From Linanthus parryae (Eukaryota; Streptophyta; Magnoliopsida; Ericales; Polemoniaceae), in the NCBI GenBank assembly GCA_023055425.1, contig JALGPY010000002.1, positions 156,189,345 to 156,253,344 of the forward strand: a stretch of DNA of 64,000 nucleotides. Direction: 5' to 3'. Both the position numbers and the translations under genes were made by a program. Positions 1 through 14,000 of the stretch are shown here, piece by piece. Every line of letters begins with the position of its first letter. Positions within the stretch are counted from its first letter, which is position 1. The notes below the pieces were generated by a model. That model searched no databases. It saw only the letters and a list, made by a program, of their open reading frames with translations, and was not told the DNA's origin.

Positions 1-3000
1 GCTAACATAGTTCTAACAGTGGCATGCTTAATAACAGGACTAAAAGTTTCATCAAAGTCTACTCCAGGGTTTGATGAAACCCCTTTGTAACAAGTCTAGC
101 CTTGTATCTAGACACACTACCATCAGTGTTGAATTTTGTTTTGAAAACCCATTTATTTCCAACCACATTTGCATGTGGAGGTTTTGGAACAAGACTCCAA
201 GTGTTTTGCTGTATGAGACTAAGATACTCATCAGTAATGGCTTGTTGCCACTGAGAGTATTTCTTAGCTTCAGTAAAACTAGCTGGATCAGGAGCAGAGA
301 TGTGATGTGCAGATAAATGTGCATAGTGATAACCAAAACCAGGGAGAGATTTAAATGATAAATTCTTCTTTGAAGAAGAAGAGGAAAGAGAGGAATCAGA
401 AGTACCAGGATGACCATTAATGGTGGAAAGATCCAGAACCTTCTTTTTATAGATTCCAGATTTGCTTCTTGTTCTCATGAGATGCCCAGAATGTGGTGGT
501 TGAACCAGAGTCTCTTCTGGTGCCATGTATAAGAGTGGTGATGAAGGTGGCATCTCTTCTTGTGTAGGCATATGTTCTTGTTGAGGGGTATCATCACCAC
601 TAGACTGCACCAGACATGGACTAGGAACAGCTCCACTAGACACTTGAGTACCATGGATTGGTATTTCATCATTTCCAGAGACAGATGCAGGGGGAATGAA
701 CCCAGAATCAGGATCATTAATAGTGTCTGGAGAGCATTAATGGTGTCTGACGGTGAAACAGGAGAAGCTGTATTAATAGCATTCAATGAGTCAAAAAAAG
801 GAAATAAATGCTCAATAAATATAACATCTTCTGCTAATATAGAACTTTTGAGATGCTTTGTGATAACAAATATAACCTTTATAATTATCATCATAGCCAA
901 GAAATATACACTTCAGTGTTCTTGCATCCAATTTTGATTTATTGTAAGGTCTAAAGCAAGCACAACCAAAAACTTTGAGTATATCATAATCATGTTTGGT
1001 TTTAAACAAGACTTAAAAAGGAGATTTATTATGAGTGTTTTCACTTGGCATTCTATTTACAAGATAGACAGAAGTGGCTATAGCATGATACCAGAAACAG
1101 TGAGGTAAACTAGCATGTTGAAGAAGAGTAATAGCAGTTTCCAAGATATGTCTATGCTTTATTTCTGAAACACCATTTTGTTGTGGTGTGAGTGGACATG
1201 ATTTTTGTTTAATGCCATGATCTTGCAAGAAATGTTGAAACACAAAAGACATATATTCACCACCTTCATCTGACCTTAGAATTTTAATTTTATGTCCAAG
1301 CAAATTTTCAACATGAAGTTTTAACTTATGAAAGACATGCAACTTCTGATTTGTGAAAGAGAGGAAAAAGCCATGTATATCTAGTATGATCATCAATTAA
1401 GAGTATAAAATCTGTAACCATGAATAGATTTGACAGAGGAGGGACCCCAAACATCATAGTGGATTAAATGTAATGGTGTATGTGTGACAGTACTAGAATT
1501 GTGATAAGGTAATCTGGTAATTTTTCCTTTCAAACAAGATTCACATAATTTAGAGTCAGAGGACAATTTATAAGAAGAACCAAATAACTTAACCAAAATA
1601 TTGTTTGCTGGATGACCCAGTTTATAATGCAACAAAGGCACATTTATTGTATTACCCAAACAAGCCTTGGAAGATGATGAAGAAGCAGGAAAATGTGATG
1701 CATAAATGGGGTAAAGACCATGTTCACTCAAGCCTTGATAGAGAATTTTGCCAGTTTTCAGATCCTGGATAGAGAAAGAATTGACATTAAAAGTAAAACA
1801 GCAACTGTGTTGTTGACATAATTGATAAACAGATAACAAGTTTATAGCAAGATTAGGAACATGAAGTGTATTAGGTAAAAGAAATGAGTGAGATTTAGTG
1901 TTAAGTGTGGCAGTACTAGTGTGAGTAATAGAAGAGGTCTAACCATTACCCATGGTCACACAGTCAGAACCAGAATAGGTATCAGCCAAAGACAAATTTC
2001 TCAAATATGCAGTCATATGGTTGGCAGCCCCTGAATCAGAAAGCCAATAATCTGGAGTGGAAGAACCAGAAGTTGTAGAATTATAAGCAGTGAGTTGTTC
2101 AGGTGGTGGTTTCCCTTGATAGGAGTAATCCATCCTATACAAGCAATCAAGAGAATAGTGGTAGTCCCGACCACAAATTTGACAATTGAAAGGTGCAGAC
2201 CCAGTCTTAGAAGTGTGACCACCATTGGACTGACCACGGTTATGGTTCCCCCTATAGTGACCTCTACCTCTAGGGTTTGAGTGGTCAAATCTACCACTAG
2301 GGTTTTGACCAGAACATGAACCGTTGCGGCCATAGCCACCGCCTGAACCGCCATAGCCAGCGCGACCGTTGGTTGGACCAGTCCAAGAACACCACGGCCA
2401 CGACCTCGACCCCGATAACCAGAAAACCCAGTATAAGAGAGAAAGGCAGTAGGTGCAGAGATATCATAAGCTTGAGACTCATGCATTTGTTCTTCATATT
2501 TAAGAAAGACATGTAGTTCTTCAAAACTAATAGGCCCATAACGATTGTTTCGAATAGTAGTGCGAAAAAAATTATACTCGGGGGGGGGGGGGGAGACCAT
2601 TTAGCACATATAAGAGTATATCTTCTTCATCAATACTAACCCATAGAGACATCAAGTTTATCACGAATAGCCTTAAGCTTTTGCATGTATAGATCCACAG
2701 AATCAGAACATTTCTTCAATGTTTGCAACTCAGATTTTAATTGTAAGATATGAGAACGAGAGAGAGATGCATACCTCCCTTCAAGAGCAAGCCAGGCGTC
2801 ATAGGAAGAGGTCTTACCAATCAAACGTGTTAGAGCTTCAGGAGTTAGAGTAGCGTTGATGAGGGTTTGCAGAGCTAGATCTTGAGAGTACCAGTCACAA
2901 TACGCCGGATTAGGAAGTGAACCGCCAGGAATCGCCAGATCTGGAATATTTCTCGGCGAAGGAGAGATAGAACCATCGATATACCTGTAGAGATTATGGG

Positions 3001-3133
3001 TACGAAAAATAGAGGAGAGCTGATGTCGCCAGAGGACATAATTAGAGTTGTCAAGCTTAAAGGGCATAAGATTGTGAATATTCGAGAGAAGGTAGAGGGG
3101 GTTAGGAGATGATTGAGCCATGGTAGCCAACAT
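1..3133 (-). pseudogene. copia gag-pol remnant, frameshifted
   Basis: The start at 3133 gives a UBN2-type gag N-terminus (residues such as MPFKLDNSNYVLWRHQL). Further pieces carry a retropepsin-like stretch DYWLSDSGAANHM (about 2080-2010), the gag-preintegrase region with the HKLGHPAN-like motif and a CxxC (about 1640-1540), integrase core motifs RSDEGGEY and PQQNGVSE (about 1290-1180), and the reverse transcriptase start NKWVFKTKFNTDGS (about 190-140) followed by DETFSP close to position 30. Reading frame changes near 2600, 2010, 1400, 1010 and 65, plus stops, prevent translation. A 14-base G run at 2580-2593 coincides with one frame break in gag. This is a relic of a polyprotein, not a host gene. 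Confidence 0.88.
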
Positions 3134-3135
3134 GT

Positions 3136-3148
3136 GACTCTGATACCA
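3136..3148 (-). other. primer-binding site, initiator-Met tRNA
   Basis: The minus strand reads TGGTATCAGAGTC, one base different from the standard plant copia primer-binding site complementary to the 3' end of initiator tRNA-Met. It lies between the LTR end and the gag start, as expected. Confidence 0.8.
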
Positions 3149-3329
3149 TGAAAAATGATATGAAGAAATTAGGGTTTGTTCATCACAGTTGCAGAGAGAA
3201 GAGAGACGAGAGAATGAAGGGACTAATTAGGGTTGTCTCCTTGATTACCACTGTAGAGAAATGGAGAATAAATACAGACTATCCAACGGTCTCATTGTGA
3301 GCTGTTGGATCAAATCTAATCGTATCACA
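3149..3329 (-). repeat. copia 5' LTR (probable)
   Basis: On the minus strand this stretch begins TGTGATACG and ends CATTTTTCA, directly next to the primer-binding site. It contains a TATTTAT box about 60 bases from its start. The outer boundary is inferred from the TG...CA rule only; no partner LTR is in the window. Confidence 0.5.
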
Positions 3330-3493
3330 AGTTTGTTAAATACTACTAAGGCCCAACTAATGTGGAGCTCTTTACAATATCATTCATAAAAATACTAGAA
3401 GAGCACACTAGTTCTGGAAATGTCATAAAGACCCCTCTTCCATCCACTTCCGTTAGCTTTATTCCGTTTGAGTCCTTCATCTGTCAATCTCCG

Positions 3494-5160
3494 TTAATAG
3501 ATGGATCCTCCTCCCTCAAGCCCATTCGACGGATTGTACACTCCGTCGAAGTTAAACTTAACGAAATTAGCTTCTAGAGGTTTCCAGGTCGTGGCCGCAT
3601 GCGTTGTTGAAGCTGTTTCAAGAGGTTGCATCTCTCCACTGTTCTGGACGCTATCAAACTTGTCTATACGGTGGTTCATATCCATAATGATTTGCGCGAC
3701 TGTTTTTGGGAACCCAATAAAAATCGTAGCATTGCGTCTAGTCCATAACTCCCACAAACCCAAGCAAAATCGTTTCCTCCCTAGGTCATCAAGGCGGACG
3801 AAATTTTCTGTTAGCCACATCGAGAAACCTTTCCGAATATTAGTTCGGTGTCAAGTGATGGACAAGGAATTCCATATTTCTTTTGCAACCTTACACTTCG
3901 TTGAAAACGTGCTCTTCACTTTCTCCGTAATGGCCACACGGGGAAATGTTTGGGACAGCCATATTTCTTCTCTGAAAATTTTACGCAGTTGGAAGGATTT
4001 GGTGGACACACCTTCAGAAAAAGTGGAGGAATTTATTTTGGATCTTTAGCTTCCATAGTAACTTAAAAGCTTGATCCGACAAACCCGTGCTAGATTCTGA
4101 GTAGCATACCTCCAAATCATGCAGTACCATTTGATAGCCCGACTTCACACTGTAAATTCTATTGTTTTCAAATTGCCACACCAACCTGTCTTCTCTAGGG
4201 ATCGGAGGTATGGGGATTTATAAGATCATCTGCACATCCACCTCCCAAAAACATGCGCGAAGAGTATCTAGCCGCCAAATTCTGTCTTGAGCAATAAACT
4301 CGGAGAGACTTTAGGGGTTGAGTTTACTAAAGGAGTAATTACCATATTATTAAAAGTATTGGGCAGCCACTTATCATCCACAAATATCGAGTTGTCGTTC
4401 CCCACTTGCCAAATACAACCTTTTATCAAGTAAATCACGACTGTGGAGTATGCTTCGCCATGCGAAGGACAGTCCATGGCCCAATTTTGCCTCCATGAAA
4501 GAATAATTCACAAAGTATTTAGCTTTAATAATGCGACTCATAAGAGATTGTGGGTACCTTAGTAAGCTGAAAGCCTGCTTTTCAAATAAATTTTGATTGA
4601 AAATTTTGAGATCCTTGAAAGTCATACCACCATCATCCTTGCCTTTTAGCATCTTTTTCCATGCGAGCCACGATATGCCTCAATCCTTGCCACGGTTTGT
4701 CCACCAAAATTGTTAAATCGTAGACTCCATTTGTCACACACACCATCCGGAAGCTTGAAATGGAACATTGCATACGTTGGTGAGCTTGAGCAACCGCCTT
4801 GATTAGAATCTCTATACCTCCAACAGAAAGAGTTTTTTCCTTCAGCCTTTAAATTTACCTCCCATCTTGTCCGTCAACCCGTTGAAAGTGACTGATTTGT
4901 TCCTACCCATTGTAGTTGGTAGGCCATAATATACTTATCACAATGCTCCATTTCACTGACACGTGTGGCTTGTATGATCTCTTCTCGCACTTGAGCGGGA
5001 ACCGCTGAAGAGAAAACAATGGCTAATTTCTGGATATTTATTCGTTGACCTGAGGCTCTACTGCATGACTTAATAATCTGCAACAGGGAGTTACCGTTTT
5101 CCAAATCTGCACCTGTAAAGAAGATGTCGTCGTCAGCAAAAAAAGAGGGGAGATATTAAG
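3494..5160 (-). pseudogene. LINE (non-LTR retrotransposon) ORF2 3' part, decayed
   Basis: The minus strand carries the second half of a plant LINE polyprotein. The catalytic FADDD of reverse transcriptase is at about 5145-5128, followed by SGQRINIQK (about 5055), GGMTFKDLKIFNQNLF (about 4630), the WRSIL and DKWLP stretch (about 4500-4370), the zinc-binding region with DRLVWQFENNRIYSVKSGY (about 4190-4130), and an RNase H-like KFNFDGVYNP near 3560. Stops and shifts separate these blocks. The 5' half (endonuclease and first RT motifs) and a poly(A) tail are absent, so both ends are truncated. The assignment rests on the order and spelling of these motifs and is secure at class level. Confidence 0.88.
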
Positions 5161-6250
5161 GGGCCATCCCTAGAAGCCGCGACTGATATAAGGCGATCGC
5201 CATTGACCGCGACCGTGATTGCCTGAGAAATGAAATCACAGCACAGGAGGAATATGTAAGGGGATATGGGACACGCTTATCTCAACTCTTCCGGTATGAC
5301 TTTTCCAGTATTCCAGCCATTACGAACATATTCATAACTAACAATAGAAATACAATTACGAATGAGGATTATGAATCTATGACCAAACCCGATGTGACAT
5401 ATTATCTTAAGACAAATTCAAGATCTTTTTTTAGTAAGTAATTAATTCAATATTGAGCATAAAAAATATTAGGCGGTTGGTACAGACATAAGCTTGCATT
5501 TGACATATTAGGCAGTCATCAACTGGAGTATCAAGACTAATAGAGTTGAACCAGTAACTAGCAACAATATGCTAATGGTTCCTCCCCGGGCCACTTGTAT
5601 TTGAGTCGACTTTGAATCTTTCATACATTCAAATTAATATCAAGTGAAAAATAAAACTCATGTATTGTGTAGAGAGACATACTCAACTCCACAAATGTAG
5701 ACATAAATATTCGGTGCCACAATAATACAATGACATGGTATAACATATGTGTTAATTTCATGTGTTGATATCATGAATATTGTCTACTGACTATTTAATA
5801 ATATTTCAGGACAAATTTGAGTTAGTCCGACATGAAACTTAATTTCTTTTTAAGAATTACATTATATAGTCAGGTTCGAACCTATGATCTCAAGCAGGGA
5901 CTTTAAATACTCTACCAGCGATGACTAAACTGAAACCCATTTGCATGAATCTCAAGTTTTGAAATAGTTGCATATTCAATTTGAGTTTGAAATTAGATGA
6001 AACTAAATGAGTCATCTATTAACCTTTTAAACTACGCATTGTCACTTCAATTAGAAATTTGTTATGATTTGTTATGATATTATCCAATACACACATGAAT
6101 ATTAGCTGTTGGAAGTTCACATCTCGAAGGAAATGACTCAGCAAGTGGTATTTCATGCGTTAACGCAATTAAAATACTACTAGTACGCATTGGCCATGGT
6201 ATTGTTGGTGTAGTGCATAATTATCTCAAGATTGTGTAGCTTCTAGTCTA
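5161..6250. other. intergenic, no gene seen
   Basis: AT-rich sequence upstream of the galactosyltransferase gene. No ORF with recognisable domains and no clear repeat boundary was seen. It would hold the promoter of the downstream gene, but no TATA box could be assigned with confidence. Confidence 0.5.
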
Positions 6251-6254
6251 TTAG

Positions 6255-6531
6255 AGAGACTTGTCAACAAACACAGCGTTTTTTAATACACTGCTAAATT
6301 TTCTCTTCTCTCTCCCCCTCCAAACCTCCGTCTCTTTTAAATTTCTCGAGCTTTTCTTCTCCTTTCTTTTCTCTTTGGGTGTTCTCAAATCAATTCAACA
6401 ACTGCTCAAGCGTAGACTTGAAGTTCAAACGACCAAGATCGTCTACCTTTCCTGTCCCTCCTCCGCCACGTTTCCTCTCTCTCTCGTCTTCATCCCTCTC
6501 TCAGGCATTTCGACGAACACCTCGCGAGCAG
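6255..6531 (+). other. GALT1: probable non-coding first exon (5' UTR) of GALT1
   Basis: A pyrimidine-rich stretch typical of plant 5' leaders ends at a good splice donor (CAG before GTCAGT at 6532). A polypyrimidine-AG acceptor lies at 7597, so an intron of about 1.07 kb would join it to the exon that carries the GALT1 start codon at 8034. The 92-codon open frame inside it shows no domain and is not proposed as coding. Transcript evidence would settle the exon ends. Confidence 0.5.
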
Positions 6532-8033
6532 GTCAGTGATAGTTTCCAATTTTCTTAGAACTTCGTCTATTTTGAGTTGTTATGAGTTAAAATACTTCGA
6601 ATTTGTTGTTGATTTCTAACTATGTTGCCGTCGGATCTCAAGTCTGTGGCGGCATTCACTGACGGCGTACTTGAAATTGAACTTTTTCTGTATCGCCGGA
6701 AGTTAACCGATCAATTTAGGTATACAGTTCTGACCCAGTTCGTGCTTGAATTTTTGGGCTTGCATTTTACGTAATCCTACTTGAATTTTACTTCCTGAGC
6801 TCTTCCTTGGAATTTAACCTCGAGATCTAAGTTACTTGTGGTCCCCTGAAATTTAGTGATGATTTTTTCTGTTTTTTTTTTGTGTGAATTTTAGTGATTA
6901 TGAACTCATATTGAAGATTATTAAAAAAGTAGGGCTTAAAAGGAAACTCTTAATAATTGAAGTTAGTTTGAAGTGGTATGAAGGCATTTGGTGTTGGATT
7001 TGTTTGGCTGTTCAGCAATTAATCAATTATATAATTAATTTGTTACTTAATTTGTTCTCATGTTTTCACCGTTTCATGAATGCAAGTCCGGTGTGTTTTG
7101 TTTCTCATCATTCATTTCACAGATTGTCCTTTTTCTCATTACTCCTATATGGCTTTCAAAGTTAACAATACATGTGACTTGTTAAAAAGAAAATTAACAA
7201 TACATGTGCGGTTGTGTAAACAAACCATGGCTTGTTTCCGCGAATTTCGTCATGGTTTTGTGTTTTAATTTTGCTTTATGGAAACTTGTGTAACTGCATC
7301 ATAGAGGAGTATGAGAATGGGGAATTGTTATGTATGAAATTCCATTGAGAGATGCCGACTTTTAGGCATCAGGCAAGTGAATACATTGGGAATCAGAGAG
7401 ACATTGGTTCTGATTTACTGCTTCTATCAAAGCCATCAGGCAAGCCAAATGCATTTGAATAGCTTTGCTGAAGTGATTCATGGAGCTTTCTATCTCTAGA
7501 TTTTTTTTACTTCAGTCGTCTTTCACAACTATAGGACCTGTTGATTGAAAAATGAAGGTGGCTTTTAACTCTATCCATGTTTTTACCTTTCTTTCAGTGA
7601 TCTTCAGGCTTGGAATAGCATCGTGAAGCTTGAAGGTGATAGTTTTTGCATCAAGGGTGAGGCTCAGCAAAGTAGCCCTGTTGGCCTCTGCAGACTGATA
7701 GCATCTATATTAGGATTTGACGATATCAGCAGAATTGTTGACTTTTGGGAACACAACTAGTAGTTATTTCACAAGATACACTTGCTGCCTTCTAACATGG
7801 CCAAAACACCATGATGCAATATTTGTGCACAACTAGTGGGCTACTGGACTTATTCTTGTCACTCTTTGCACATTGACCACGTCTGAATTAAAGATTACAC
7901 GCATTAGTCCTCACACGTACATCCATCTGGTGGAATTGGTAAGAGATTGCTTTTGGTAAACCTATTTACTCTTCACGAAGTTCAGTAATCCTGGAGATCA
8001 AGCATAAGACTGCACTACTCGTCTCGAGTAGCA

Positions 8034-11000
8034 ATGAAGAAATGGTATGTCTGCATCGTCGTAGCATCTTTGTGTATGTTTCTCATTTTGACTTATGGAG
8101 TCATGAAGAACCCTGCTAACCAATATTATCCTCCAAGTCCCCTCACATACAACAATTCCACAAATCCTCTCGAGTGGATTAATCCTGGAGCTCCACCTGT
8201 ATATCAGAACCCAGACAACAATCCGAAAGTACTTTCTGTTGATAGCATAATCTCCAATCTCTTTGATCAGAGGAATATTTCCAATGAAGAACAGCAAACT
8301 CTGCAGACATGGAACTACCTGAAAAGCTTAATAGGTAACGCTCAGGTCTTACCTAACGCAGTTGATGCGATTAAGGAAGCTGGTTACGCATGGAATAGTC
8401 TGATGGCTTCAGTTCAGGAGGAGAAACTTGCCTATGGAAACGAGACTTTACATAAGCGAGGGAAAGAGAAGCAATGTCCTCATTTTCTTAATAAAGCAAA
8501 CGCCACCGGGCTGAATAGTAGTGACTTTAAGTTGCAGGTACCTTGTGGTCTAACACAGGGTTCTTCCATAACTATTATCGGCATTCCAAGTGGTCTTCTT
8601 GGTAACTTCAGGATTGACCTAACTGGGGAGGCGCTACCTGGGGAGCCGGATCCTCCTGTCATTTTGCATTACAATGTTAGGCTTCATGGTGATAAGTTAA
8701 CTGAGGATCCTGTGATTGTACAAAATACATGGTCTGCTTCTCGTGACTGGGGTGATGAGGAGCGATGCCCATCACCCGACCCTGAGAAGAATAAGAAAGG
8801 TATTTCCTAGGAATGTAGCTTTCACATTTTTGAACAAGAACATGTTCTCACTGCACTAGTACACTGTTGCACATTCTTGATGTTTATTGGTTTTTGATTC
8901 TTTGAGTTGTCAGTGGCTATGATGGTGCGGTTTGCAGCAATTAATTAACTTTAAATGTACATCTTGAATTTCATATAGTGTGATTTACATAATATCTTAT
9001 TGTTGATCAGATCATTTGGTTTACGAGTGCATCAACTCTAATCTACAATGTGCGGAAACATATCACCTTAAATAGTTCTTCATCATAGTATTTTCTTTTG
9101 GTGCTTCTATCGTGTTGTTCTAGTGTTCGTATTTTATCTTACCCACCGTTATTTCACTTAATAATTGTCATGTCACTTCGATAAAGTATTTTATTTCGAT
9201 TAACTTGTTTGTTGGATTGCTCATGTTATGGTCTAATATTTAGTATCATACATTTTTTTTGTCTACATTGAAATAACTTAGTATCATACGTACAACCACC
9301 CAAATCCTATTCAATGTTTCTATACCGTACTTTCATCCTATACTCACAGGAAGCTCTTAACAAACTCCTTATTCCATCAGTCGAGTACTCATATTGTGAT
9401 CCCCGCCTTGTTGAGTTTTTCCATCCGTCTTCATATAATTACACTACATTTGGAAATGACTCCGTATAGGTATCTTTTGTGTATCTGTTGATTGATTAAC
9501 CCAAAAGATTACAATTTTAGTTATATAACTTGTGCTGTTAGAAATCCATGCTTCAATTGTCATATATCTGGTCTGGAGTAATTGATTTTTATAATTACAA
9601 CTTACATTTTTCACTCGATAACGCACACTGAAAATAAAGCAAGAGAATGTTAACCAGAGTTATTTATGATGTGGCTATCACTAGTGACATGACTATGCAA
9701 TTAACATGAGGCTTTGAGAAAGAAGTCTCTCCTAGCCGGTTATTTTGTAACCTTAATGAGATTAAATAGGACCAAGTTAATTGATTACAGTTACACACTG
9801 AATATTCTAGAGATGCTTTCCACAGTTATTTATGCTTCTTGCTATGGATTTTAAACACCTGCGCAGTGCGCATTTATTTCTGTACTTCTGCTTTGGCCCC
9901 AGCATCTTCCATGAGAAATTAATTTTTTCGGTAACATGGTTTACCAAGAGCATAACATCCAGTAGTTTGGCTTACCAAACTACTGAACCAACTTGTTGTC
10001 TCAATCATGTCCCTTATTATTATTAATCCTGCTCCCATAATTAGCTTGCTAAGGGAGCATGTAAAGTCTAGGTTTAGATGCAAAGCAATGTGTTCAGTTC
10101 GTTTCTCAGTCATCCACAATTTAAAATTTTTGGGGTACAAAAAAAGAACATATGGAAATAGTTGGAAAAACTCGAAAGATCTCTTTGGAATTTCTCGAGA
10201 CACATATTAGATTCTATATGCGCGCAAAGATCCCATTTGTAGTTTTATAGCTAAACATAGTACCTTGCTTTCTAAACCGATACTGCTCTAAATATTTTAC
10301 CAATAGGATAGGAAGCCTTGTTCAAATACCCGGCAGAAAATTATGCAGCCCTAGAAACCAAACATTTTAGCTTCTACTCTGATTGAATGACCAATTCTCA
10401 TGTGTATCTCCTATGGTATCGGTCTTTTTTTGGTTACATTGTTTTCTTGCCTTAACTTTTAGGTCACTGGTCTATGTCACTAATTCTGTCAAGTTTTCTT
10501 CCCTGTCAGTGGACGAGTTGGACATGTGTCAAAAGATGGTGGGTAAAGAAGAAATCCGGATTCTGACAGCTAATAGGCACACAAATGGTTCTAGAAAATC
10601 TCCTACAAGCTCAGAAGGATCTAAGCCGAAAAAACATTTCCCCTTTAAGCAAGGCTACCTTTCTGTTGCAACACTCCGAGTTGGAGACCAAGGGATTCAG
10701 ATGACAGTTGATGGAAAACACATAACATCTTTTGCTTTTCGTGAAGTAATTTCTTGTTTTCTCCTTGGTTAAGTTGCGGTTTAATTTCCAGACTATCAAT
10801 TTTTTCTTGTATTTATTTTCTTTACTGTCTGGACTCTGCAGAGTTTAGAACCATGGCTGGTTAGTGAAGTGAGGGTTTCTGGAGACATCAAGTTACTCTC
10901 TGTTGTGGCAAGTGGCTTACCGACGTCAGAGGATATGGAGCATGTGATTGACTTGGAGACGCTCATATCTCCTACTATTTCATATCGCAAATCTTTGGAT

Positions 11001-14000
11001 CTCTTCGTAGGTGTTTTCTCTACTGCAAATAATTTTAAACGCCGGATGGCTGTTCGAAGAACTTGGATGCAGTATGCTGCAGTACGATCTGGGACAGTAG
11101 CTGTGCGCTTTTTTGTTGGTTTGGTTAGTATGTCTCCTCCTTTCACTGCTGTTACTCATGTCTTAAATTCACGAAATGACACACCTTAAAGGGATCTATG
11201 ATAAAAAAGAAGTGCCTAAAAATAGGAGACCCAACTTCTTGTCCTTTTTACTGCCTCTATTTCCCCCATTCCATTAATTTTTTTTGTTGAGGAATTCACG
11301 TCTTAGATTCTCCTCATAAGTGTGGAATGCTCGCCGAATCCAGAAATCCATTTAAGGGGAAAGCGTCAAATTGTTATTCATTCAATTACAAAGCTTGACG
11401 AATACTATGCACTACCCTATGTTTCATGGACACTCCACCAGGGGTGCGGTTTTCATTTCGGAAACTTGGAAACGTTTTGGAAACTCGTACACACGTGCAG
11501 AACCATGTGGCGTTTAAAACACAAAAACAATAAAAATAGGCCTCAAACGCCTGTGAGACGCCGGGACACACATCTCCATTTGCGAGACTTCGGGGAGAGA
11601 CGTAGAGAAAGAGTTAGACAGAGCTGTAAGTCGACTTACCTGACCAGATCTAATAATTCTTCCTCCTATTCCTCTTTGTAAAAGGAGATTGTGCGACTAG
11701 GCTTGGACGTTTAAAGATCAAAACATGCGACAGTTTTTTCCATCTGCCCCCTGTAATTACAAAACTATGTTGATAAATCAATAAGGGTAACAGACACTTT
11801 CACCCCCTCAAGTTAGGTGCAAATACACTCTCACTCTTCAGTTTGCCGAATTTCTGGACACCTACACTCCCTGATTGTGATGTCATTGGTCTAGGGGTGG
11901 GGGTCCGGCACTGGTAGTAGCTTTTTGGACAGATTTTCCCTCTTATGGTATGGAATGACACAATCAGGGGTTGCAAGTGTCCTGCAGTTTGTACACCGAA
12001 GGGGTGAAAGTGTCATTTCCCAAACTGGAAGGGGTGAAAGTGTCTTCTACCCAGTCAATATATTACTGTAGTAATGTTATTTAGGATCCTTTTGTGTGTT
12101 ATGATCTAGGTTTTTGTTCCCATAATTGTAGTACGCAGGATATAAATGTTACAGAAGTATTATTATATGGGTTGTAACTAATTGTCGCACGTGTCATTTC
12201 CCAAGCTGGACGGGGTGAAAGTGTCTTCTACCCAGTCAATATATTACTGTAGTAATGTTATTTAGGATCCTTTTGTGTGTTATGATCTAGGTTTTTGTTC
12301 CCATAATAGTAGTACACCAGATATTAATGTTACAGAAGTATTATTATATGGGTTCTAACTAATTGTCGAAAGTAGTTGGGTCATCAGCTTGATAATCTTG
12401 GGATAATTATATATGTAAGAGTTGAGAGACCGGGGGCGAAGAGAAAAAGCTGGGATGAAGTGGTGATTTGCATTAAGAGTGTTGTGCGATCATAAGATTT
12501 TAACTGAACCAAACAAAAACTTTTATGGACTTTGTAACGGAACTGATTTGAGTTTAAGATTTAAGGGAACATGAAACAGTGTAGTTTCCCTATTTGATTG
12601 TTCTCGGGAGTCTTGCATAATGATCTCGGTGGTGTCAGTTCCTACTAGGTATGGCAACGGATCAGCTCCGTATCGGATGTGCCATATTATTATCCATATC
12701 AAATCGGATTCATATTGGATTCTAGACAGCATGGCCAAAATCCGATCCATGGATCCATTTACTGAGTCACAAGCGTCAAATGGATAGAATATCCAGACCT
12801 GTTTGGATTTCTCACCAATTTTGTCTAAAATTACCAATAAAACAAGCTGCATTCAACTTCGTAATTCCAAAACGGCTAAAAACCATTAGTTCCTTAACTT
12901 CAAACAAAAAAAAAATCATATGTTGTTAAGTACCTCGGTATGTCCTCCGACTATCGGGATTTGGAGCTGCCCGAGCACAAAAACTCGAGCATTGTGATAG
13001 TATTTCTTAACCAAATTCAGGCAACCTTTGCTCTATTCTTCGGCTTAGAATCGCTATTGAACTCGGTGTCTGCGCTGCCAAGATGAAATTATTATTCCTT
13101 TATGATAGCATCTGGGCCTACGTTATATCAATTGTATTGCATGTTATGATTTGAAGTTCCATGGGAATGTGGATCTTTTAATTTAAGGAGTATTCAATGA
13201 AAGATTAACAAGTGTTATTATCCGTTACAGCATAAAAATCAAATGGTCAATGAGGAGCTGTGGAGTGAGGCTTTGACATATCGAGATATACAACTTATGC
13301 CATTTGTAGATTACTATAGCCTCATTACCTGGAAGACTTTAGCTATCTGCATCTTTGGGGTACGTACACTACCTTTTTGAACAACTAAAACCATCTGGCA
13401 ACTTTTCTGTCACTGACTGCATCTATCTGACAGACTGAGGCAGTCTCCGCAAAGTTTGTCATGAAGACTGACGATGATGCCTTTGTTCGTGTCGATGAAG
13501 TTCTGGCTTCTGTAAACAGGCTCAATGTGACTCATGGTTTGCTTTATGGTCTTATCAACTCAGATTCCTCACCTCACCGCAATCCTGAAAGCAAGTGGTA
13601 CATTAGCAACGAGGTAACAACTCTCCGTTCAATATCACCCTTCAATTTATGTTTAGTAGGGAAGATGATTTAGCATTGGGTAATCCTATTTTTTTTAGTA
13701 AATTTGGCTGTTTCCTTTCCTTCTCAGTAAAATATGATTTCGAAGAACTGTGTCAATTTTGCAAAATTCATTTTTTGAACATAGAACTAAACCTCGAATC
13801 CTTGAACTTTCCAAACTCTACGACAGCGACTTTAAGTCCTGTAGTTCTTATCATGCCAGTGATCTGTCTGTGTGTGTGTGTGTGTGAGGGGGGGGGGGGT
13901 GTCTTTCGATTCAAGTCTTAGTAGAAAAGTTAGCCAAATTACACGAGTCATGATCCCGTTTGCTGATCCAAACGGTGGTCTATTGTCGGGAGAACCAAAA

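Larger units (their letters stand above)
1..3329 (-). mobile_element. Ty1/copia LTR retrotransposon, partial, degenerate
   Basis: This is the 5' part of a copia element read on the minus strand. From high to low coordinate it shows a short LTR-like end, a primer-binding site matching the initiator-Met tRNA, gag, protease, integrase and the start of reverse transcriptase. The right half of the polymerase and the other LTR lie beyond the left window edge. Copia gene order (integrase before reverse transcriptase) is seen directly. Frameshifts and stops scattered through all domains show it is dead. It abuts the LINE fragment that starts about 160 bp further right; the target duplication cannot be checked because one end is missing. 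Confidence 0.9.

Noticed and set aside
3501..4049. 182-codon plus-strand open frame over the LINE
   Set aside because: Shadow of the LINE RNase H and zinc-binding region on the other strand.
6261..6539. 92-codon open frame as a separate small protein
   Set aside because: It lies in a pyrimidine-rich leader ending at a splice donor and has no domain; better explained as 5' UTR.
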